A stretch of 24,327 nucleotides of DNA. It comes from a virus. This document shows, one piece after another, positions 19,428 to 24,327 of this stretch (its first letter is position 1; each line of letters opens with the position of its first letter). The notes under the pieces were generated by a model. That model did not search any database. It saw nothing but the letters and a program-made list of their open reading frames with translations, and had not been told where the DNA came from. The DNA lies in the IMG/VR virus record IMGVR_UViG_3300008266_000782, positions 1 to 24,327 of that record. One strand, given 5' to 3'. Made by a program: the position numbers and the translations under genes.

Positions 19428-19934
19428 CTACTGCGGCTTAGGCGGCCACTGTACGTTCCAGGGGAAACCTTCTTGTTGCGGCACCATGCGAAGCGTTTCG
19501 CGGTAGAGCGCCCAAGCACCTTTGCCGTCAGGATTCAGCGGGCTGTCTTCCAGCTGGGTCCAATCACATTCGGCTAGATGGCGGTTGCGATCTTCTCGGA
19601 CAGCCTTGCTCTGTTCTGCGTCTTTGGCGAAACAGTATGCCTCGTACTGCTCAGCGGCGGTATGTACCACGCCTTGGTCGTCGGTGTAGTCCTGGAAGAC
19701 AGGACCGGCGATGTAGTGCGTAAACCACTGCCCGTTCACCTCGACCACGCCATCACGCTGGCTGTACTGATAGGGCGGCACGGTGGTGGCTTGTGGGCCT
19801 TCCAGCACGGGGTCGTAGCCGAAATCGCTGATGATCTCAGCGGTCAGCTGCGGCGGGAAACTGGTGTTCGGATTGTCGGAGCGGAATTGGCTGTCGGTGA
19901 TGACGGCGCCGGTGGTGCGGTTGCGGAGTTCCAT
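19428..19934 (-). CDS. tail assembly chaperone / tail-fibre chaperone-like
   Basis: A 168-aa protein whose second half (VREDRNRHLAECDWTQLEDS, then GAWALYRETLRMVPQQEGFP and WNVQWPPKPQ) matches the common phage tail assembly chaperone C-terminus with R-x-x-R-N, D-W-T-Q-L and a final P-Q-Q-x-G-F-P-W-x-V-x-W-P. Such proteins are encoded just after tail-fibre genes, as here. It likely helps fold or assemble the 647-aa fibre. It converges with the primase-helicase, 18 bp apart, with no clear terminator between. Confidence 0.8.
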   Translation of the reverse strand: MELRNRTTGAVITDSQFRSDNPNTSFPPQLTAEIISDFGYDPVLEGPQATTVPPYQYSQRDGVVEVNGQWFTHYIAGPVFQDYTDDQGVVHTAAEQYEAYCFAKDAEQSKAVREDRNRHLAECDWTQLEDSPLNPDGKGAWALYRETLRMVPQQEGFPWNVQWPPKPQ

Positions 19935-19939
19935 GGTGA

Positions 19940-21883
19940 TCAGGCAATAGCGAGGCCGATATAAGTAGCCCCGTTGACGTTGGCGTTAGCCGTGGCTTCT
20001 TGATTGACGACAAAGCCGCTGTTGTCTGGATCAATCCAATCCAGCGTGGTGACTTCTGCGGCAGTGCTGTTGAGATAAAGCAGTGGATCGTTGCCGGAGA
20101 CGATGCCGCGAGCGGTGTCAGCGACTAACCAGTTGCCCGTTGAATCCGTCCTCTTTATGAGTACGAACTTTGCACCGGCAGTAAAGCCACAGTTAATCGT
20201 TTGACTGGTGCCGTTGCCGGTAAAACTGAAGCACTTGCTCACGCCGGGGCAGGAGGCGAAGAGGTAGGCGATGTAAGTGCCAGAGGAAACATTGACACTA
20301 TTTGCAGTCCCAACAGTGAATACACTAGAAGTAGGAGCAGTATTATTCCATCTGGTAGACGATGCTTGAGACGCATCGGTGCCAAATAGCAAAAAGTTAG
20401 TCGCGCCCGTGGCCGCACTGTACACAGTCCAGTCATTTCCTACATCCCTTCGCCTAACAATCATCAACTCCGGCGCCACGCCGAGGTTATGGCTCACCGT
20501 GCGGGCTGATCCCGTGCCGGTGTAACAAACGGCGTCGAAGTAGCCGGGGGCGCGGCGGAAGTTCCAGTTGACATAAGTTAAAGACGATCCATTAAATCCG
20601 CTTCCTGTGTATTTAATTCCGACCATCGTATCCCAAGCCACAGAAGAGCTGAATTCTTGATCTGTGGAACTTGAATCCAAGTAATTTACGCCTGTCATAC
20701 GCGCATTCCACGCAGCACCGCCGGCACCATCTCTGCGTTTATTAACGGCAACATCAGTAAGAACTGAAGATCCTGCTGTAGTAGCAGAGCCAGTGCCGGT
20801 ACGAGCTACAACCTCAAACACCTTCGTGGCATCGGTGGGCGTCTTCATCGGCCCACGGCGAATGGCGATGTAGATGTAGGTCTCGCCAGAGTAATTAGTA
20901 TCAAAGCCAGCAGCAGTTAATGTAAATCCTGTGGGGTTGAGCTGCGCCTTGTTCGATGAGCTTGTAAAAAAACTTTCGGTATTAGAAGAGTTTGCTGCCA
21001 AAACAGGCATCCAGGGTGACACAGAAGGATTTATGATGCCTCGCATGTTGTCTATTATCGCCCATTCAGCACTTCCGGACGAACGCTTGATCAATAGCCA
21101 TTGCGGCTCCCAGCCAAGGTTTATCTCATTGGTTGAGCCATTACCCGTATAGCTCCCACATTTCACCACACTGTCATTGCCGCTATCGCCAAACCCGCCA
21201 GCGTCGTGCGCGAACAGGTAGGCGACGTAGGTGCCGCCGGAGGCGTTCACAGTGGCATCAGTGCCAAGACTGAAGACGGTGCTGGTTGGGGTGGTGCTAT
21301 TCCAGCGAGTTGTGCCTGTTGCTTTGGCTGCAGTGCTGTTGAGCACCATGTATTCAGTGTTGGCGAGGCTACGGTGATAAACCTGCCAGTCGCCTGTGGT
21401 GTCTGTTCGCTTAACAATGATGCACCCAGGCACGCTGCCAAGGTTGTGAGCAATGGTGCGGTTGCTGCCGTTGCCTGTCCACGTCACCACATCAAAGAAC
21501 TTGGCCTGCTCGCGGAAGGTCCAAGAGGCGTATTTGCGTGTATCTGAATTGATGTTTACGGTGGCTTCAACGCCTAGCGTAAATCCATCACTATTAAACG
21601 AGGTAAAGTCCGTTGTTGTAGTCGCTTGAGCGGATGTTGCGTCAGTTGACAGTGACTTGTTGTAGCCCCTGACTGTATCAAAAAGTCTGTGCGGTACACC
21701 TAGGTCACGATTTTTTATCCAAACCAGACCCCCCTTCCCGCTCAGATCAATCCCATTCGTAATCGTCTGCGTGCTGTTGTTGCCGGTGTAGAGCCAGGTG
21801 CTGAAGACATCTTCAATGTAAGTCTTTGCTGCACTTGCTGCACCAGCAGCACCCATCTGTAGTAACCGAGATATAGGATCCAT
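19940..21883 (-). CDS. tail-fibre/receptor-binding protein with internal repeats
   Basis: A 647-aa protein built from about five divergent units of roughly 95 residues (about 28-121, 132-225, 241-341, 449-543, 551-646). Units share a FTGNGS or YTGTGS opening, a V/L-I-x-K/R-R strand and either a W-x-V/I-x-D-x-x-RG or a STTPTSTVFSLGT-type block. Units 2 and 4 are closest (HNLG, TRWN, GTYVAYLFA). The repeats resemble the DUF7483-type modules of marine phage fibres. A host-binding fibre is likely; the chaperone gene downstream supports this. Confidence 0.8.
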   Translation of the reverse strand: MDPISRLLQMGAAGAASAAKTYIEDVFSTWLYTGNNSTQTITNGIDLSGKGGLVWIKNRDLGVPHRLFDTVRGYNKSLSTDATSAQATTTTDFTSFNSDGFTLGVEATVNINSDTRKYASWTFREQAKFFDVVTWTGNGSNRTIAHNLGSVPGCIIVKRTDTTGDWQVYHRSLANTEYMVLNSTAAKATGTTRWNSTTPTSTVFSLGTDATVNASGGTYVAYLFAHDAGGFGDSGNDSVVKCGSYTGNGSTNEINLGWEPQWLLIKRSSGSAEWAIIDNMRGIINPSVSPWMPVLAANSSNTESFFTSSSNKAQLNPTGFTLTAAGFDTNYSGETYIYIAIRRGPMKTPTDATKVFEVVARTGTGSATTAGSSVLTDVAVNKRRDGAGGAAWNARMTGVNYLDSSSTDQEFSSSVAWDTMVGIKYTGSGFNGSSLTYVNWNFRRAPGYFDAVCYTGTGSARTVSHNLGVAPELMIVRRRDVGNDWTVYSAATGATNFLLFGTDASQASSTRWNNTAPTSSVFTVGTANSVNVSSGTYIAYLFASCPGVSKCFSFTGNGTSQTINCGFTAGAKFVLIKRTDSTGNWLVADTARGIVSGNDPLLYLNSTAAEVTTLDWIDPDNSGFVVNQEATANANVNGATYIGLAIA

Positions 21884-21889
21884 CGTTTA

Positions 21890-23404
21890 TCAGTTCGTGT
21901 AATTGATCAGGCTAGAAGCACGCCAGCGAGTGCCACCATCATCGGTAACAAACATAAAGAGGTGTGTTTTACCGGTGGTCAAGGTTGGTGCTACGCCACC
22001 AGGCCACTCTACACCACTGAACCAGGTGATCGTTCCACTGGTGTGTGTTAATTCTAGTGTAAATGCAAATGCACGAGAAGAAGGTACATTACTAACAGTA
22101 AATGTACTGTTGCCGTTAATTGTTTTAGTAAAGTAATTACCAGCAGAGCAATCAATATCTAGGGCTGCAACAGCGACAATATTGTTATCGTATGCACCAG
22201 TAAGCTGCATTCGACCAGCAGCTGTTAAACGCATCCGCTCCGTTGGGCTGCTTGTTCCATCTGCGGTTGTGAGGAAGACCAACCTGCCCGGCATGTCATT
22301 CGCTGAGGGGGTGCCGTCTACCACGGCTCTGATCTGAGCGCCACGAACCATGTTCGTGCCATCTGCGCCTTCAAAATTTATTTCACCAAAATCATCCCCA
22401 TCGGCAACGATTGTATTTGATCCAACCGCAGTTCCTCTTGACTTAGAGATGACAATTCCACATGGAGCAGTATTGTTAGAGTTTCTAGTAATTGACAGAA
22501 AGCTTGTATCTGCACTTGTGCCCTCAATTTGAAAAACAGCCGTTCTAGCTCCAACATTAAAGTTTGCCCTTGCACTACTCGTCCCCACCAGCAGGCGACC
22601 CGAACTGTCGAGGCGGGCTTTTTCGCTGCCTGCCGGTTCAAACGTAATCGCTGTGCCTGTTTTGGATCGTAAACCCAAAACAGTTCCGCCATAAACTAAG
22701 TGATCACCATTGGTTCCCCTGTCACTATTTCCAAGTCTTAATGCAACATAACCACCCGCATCTGAGTTGTTTAGGAAAACGCCGCTCTCTGCTGCTTGGT
22801 TTTTCTCAACATGAAGAACGGCCTGCGGTGCCGTGGTGCCGATGCCGACGTTGCCAGTTGATGTGATGCGCAGGCGTTCAAAAGCGGCGGATCCGTCTCT
22901 TGTGTTTATAAAGAAATGCGAAGACCAGTTAGTTGGACTGGTGTATTGAGTTACTGATGCAGTCAGTTCTGCACCTGGCTCAAACGCGGTTCCACCATAT
23001 GCTTGAAATGGTATGTATCCAATGTTGTCGCCTGTCTGTACTGCAGAGAGACTGCTCAAAGAGCCACGTGCTTTGCGAAAAATAATTGACGTAGCGTTTA
23101 TTGCATCGGCAGCCTTAATTGCAGTAAAGCTGCTCCCTGATGTTGTATTTGTTGCCGCTAAGTAGCCAAGGCTGACCGTCCCTCCTCCAATGTCAGTAGG
23201 TGAGCCTTGGCGTACAACGCCACTCGCATCAACAAACAACCGCCCCGTGCCAGCCGTGCTGATTGCTACTTGGTCTGCACCAGGGGAGTAGATGCCGGTG
23301 TTGGTGTCGCCAGTGAAGGAAATAGTGGGGCTACTTGCGCTTCCTGCGCTGAATTGAATAGAGGAAGCCTTACCGTCAAGAAGCTGGGCTTTTGTTTGCG
23401 ACAT
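21890..23404 (-). CDS. tail-fibre-like protein (504 aa)
   Basis: A 504-aa Gly/Ser/Thr-rich beta protein. GDTNTGIYSPGADQVAIST near the start and repeated GNVGIGTTAP and GRLLVGTSS beta-fibre blocks are typical of phage side fibres and adhesins. The C-terminal ~85 residues (TKTINGNSTFTVSN, then TFVTDDGG-like and RWRASSLINYTN) form a common fibre-tip domain. No S74 self-cleaving chaperone end is visible. The start is ATG 23404, and the following 647-aa gene begins 6 bp after its stop, so both fibres are co-transcribed. Confidence 0.8.
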   Translation of the reverse strand: MSQTKAQLLDGKASSIQFSAGSASSPTISFTGDTNTGIYSPGADQVAISTAGTGRLFVDASGVVRQGSPTDIGGGTVSLGYLAATNTTSGSSFTAIKAADAINATSIIFRKARGSLSSLSAVQTGDNIGYIPFQAYGGTAFEPGAELTASVTQYTSPTNWSSHFFINTRDGSAAFERLRITSTGNVGIGTTAPQAVLHVEKNQAAESGVFLNNSDAGGYVALRLGNSDRGTNGDHLVYGGTVLGLRSKTGTAITFEPAGSEKARLDSSGRLLVGTSSARANFNVGARTAVFQIEGTSADTSFLSITRNSNNTAPCGIVISKSRGTAVGSNTIVADGDDFGEINFEGADGTNMVRGAQIRAVVDGTPSANDMPGRLVFLTTADGTSSPTERMRLTAAGRMQLTGAYDNNIVAVAALDIDCSAGNYFTKTINGNSTFTVSNVPSSRAFAFTLELTHTSGTITWFSGVEWPGGVAPTLTTGKTHLFMFVTDDGGTRWRASSLINYTN

Positions 23405-23412
23405 CTAACTGG

Positions 23413-23577
23413 CTAATCGTTGTCCTTACTTATCATTTTACAGTCTTTACATTTCTTGCACCAGGTTTTATCGCCAGGAATGACCTCAGTTCCATATTCA
23501 AAGTCATCGTAATCTGGTTGATTACGAATCCAACGTGCAAACTCTTCAATGTATTTTTTGATGAGTTGTGTTGGCAT
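23413..23577 (-). CDS. small zinc-knuckle-like protein (54 aa)
   Basis: A 54-aa ORF: MPTQLIKKYIEEFARWIRNQ, then DYDDFEYGTEVIPGDKTW and CKKCKDCKMISKDND. The three cysteines in CKKCKDC suggest metal binding, though a fourth ligand is not obvious. The N-terminal helix is amphipathic. It lies between the 104-aa gene (2 bp away) and the fibre gene (8 bp away) on the same strand, which supports it as real. Confidence 0.65.
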   Translation of the reverse strand: MPTQLIKKYIEEFARWIRNQPDYDDFEYGTEVIPGDKTWCKKCKDCKMISKDND

Positions 23578-23579
23578 AA

Positions 23580-23894
23580 TCAAAGAAAACCAGGTAGTTG
23601 TGGGCCTTTAGGTCCAGGAGCTTTTAGTGGTTTAAACCCGCGTTCAATTAATTGATCCATGTAAGGAGAATCAAGATGCGGGGTTTTAAGAATTGCGTTA
23701 GGCGGGGAATAACGAATTGTGCGTGCAACTAATGGGCCATCTTGTTCTTGTCCGTAATCAGTGCGAAAACTTTGTTCAGGAATATCAGTACCAGCTTGTT
23801 GATAACTCTGGAAACCTTTTAGATACTCACGTAAAAAGCCAACGCTATCACCACCATTTGCCATTGCCGTAGGGAAATCGTTATCCATCATCAT
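23580..23894 (-). CDS. hypothetical virion-region protein (104 aa)
   Basis: A protein of 102-104 aa with three consecutive ATG starts (23894, 23891, 23888). It runs through VGFLREYLKGFQSYQQAG and ARTIRYSPPNAILKTP, then a Pro/Leu-rich tail ending PGPKGPQLPGFL. It is probably a virion accessory or structural protein by location between fibre and unknown genes. It shows no signal peptide or membrane span, and no family is recognised. Confidence 0.6.
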   Translation of the reverse strand: MMMDNDFPTAMANGGDSVGFLREYLKGFQSYQQAGTDIPEQSFRTDYGQEQDGPLVARTIRYSPPNAILKTPHLDSPYMDQLIERGFKPLKAPGPKGPQLPGFL

Positions 23895-23896
23895 GA

Positions 23897-24166
23897 TCAG
23901 AGTTCTTTTTGTAGTTCAGCAAGAGCACGCCGACGTTCCAATAAGCTACCGGCTAGGTTATTTGTTTGATATTTTTGAGTTCCTCCTTTATCAGCTTCCT
24001 TAATGGCAGCATCCGCTTTACGAGAGAACCAATTTAATGGATTTAAAAAGTTAAGGTCAGCTACTTCAGCAATTTGATTTGAGTTTTTTTGCATGTATTG
24101 AGCCAGGAAGTCGGCTCCGGTTTCTTGAGGTGCATTAAGGTCCTCTTCATGCATTGGAAAATTCAT
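23897..24166 (-). CDS. hypothetical virion-region protein (89 aa)
   Basis: An 89-aa protein from ATG 24166 (a GTG one codon earlier is possible): MNFPMHEEDLNAPQETGADF, then QYMQKNSNQIAEVADLNFLN, KADAAIKEADKGG and a helical SLLERRRALAELQKEL. GGAGG 6 nt before the ATG is an excellent ribosome site. Its stop is 2 bp from the next gene, so the chain is co-translated. No known family; a structural or scaffolding role is possible. Confidence 0.6.
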   Translation of the reverse strand: MNFPMHEEDLNAPQETGADFLAQYMQKNSNQIAEVADLNFLNPLNWFSRKADAAIKEADKGGTQKYQTNNLAGSLLERRRALAELQKEL

Positions 24167-24327
24167 CACAAACCTCCAATGAATGCTTGAACTCGGTTAC
24201 GCACAGGAAGGCGGACAGTGGTTGCCATGTCAGCTTGACCTGCAGTAGCTGCTTGTTGTGCAGCTTGTTCTGCCAAAGGGTTTAAAGTTTCCATGGTTGG
24301 ACCCATCTCACCTTGTGCTCGGGTGCC
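24166..24327 (-). CDS. partial gene at the right window edge
   Basis: An open frame enters from the right edge and ends at a TGA (24166-24168), overlapping the next ATG. The 53 visible residues are Gln/Ala-rich (PLAEQAAQQAATAGQADMA), then TTVRLPVRNRVQAFIGGL. The overlap and the composition, similar to small virion proteins, support it as real. The N-terminus and length are unknown. Confidence 0.6.
   Translation of the reverse strand, partial: GTRAQGEMGPTMETLNPLAEQAAQQAATAGQADMATTVRLPVRNRVQAFIGGL

Noticed and set aside
20201-21547. Plus-strand ORFs within the 647-aa fibre
   Set aside because: Shadows of the fibre reading frame, with no ribosome sites and atypical composition.
1-24327. CRISPR array, insertion sequence or integrase
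   Set aside because: No regularly spaced repeats, transposase or recombinase motifs were seen.

Overview
The window looks like part of a tailed double-stranded DNA virus of a unicellular cyanobacterium (a cyanophage). It carries a family A DNA polymerase, a PrimPol-SF3 primase-helicase, a RecB/Cas4-type nuclease, a single-stranded DNA-binding protein, dCMP deaminase, tail-fibre proteins with a tail assembly chaperone, and many tightly overlapping small genes. Several of these small genes match my memory of cyanophage families, including a 56-aa protein beginning MKPRYLWHLWAKALGEK, a basic TSIGHGRRKR protein and AAALRAAADQ proteins. No terminase, portal, integrase, lysis gene or RNA polymerase is visible, so host range and virion type are inferred.

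Layout. 1-2500: a possible upstream gene end, two paralogous small proteins, a hypothetical gene, a promoter followed by a dense hairpin region (about 990-1275), a minus-strand small gene, then a promoter and a chain of three overlapping small genes. 2272-5332: a minus-strand hypothetical gene, then plus-strand genes leading to DNA polymerase. 5333-7315: a minus-strand island of small genes and virion-like beta proteins, one of them frameshifted; two copies of one promoter-like element lie in this island. 7388-9875: plus-strand nucleotide and ssDNA genes (56-aa protein, dCMP deaminase, SSB, hairpin-rich gap, 306-aa protein) ending at a terminator. 9923-10292: a minus-strand helical gene with a divergent control region of twin promoters around an inverted repeat. 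10292-19409: a long plus-strand run of a basic peptide, membrane protein, SWIM-finger protein, Gp157-like protein, a structured RNA region with a tRNA-like element, about a dozen small genes (AbrB-like, winged helix, zinc ribbon, histone-H1-like), a nuclease and the primase-helicase. 19428-24327: minus-strand tail-fibre and small genes, cut by the window edge.

How it fits together. Plus-strand genes mainly supply replication, nucleotide supply and small host-interaction or regulatory proteins. Minus-strand genes at the right end and in the 5333-7315 island look structural. The polymerase, primase-helicase, SSB and nuclease would form a largely self-contained replisome.

The most unusual parts are the gene-free but strongly structured stretches at about 990-1275 and 12196-12634 (the latter ending in a tRNA-like fold that abuts the next start codon), with a smaller one at 8769-8932. 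I could not assign these to a known RNA family by eye.
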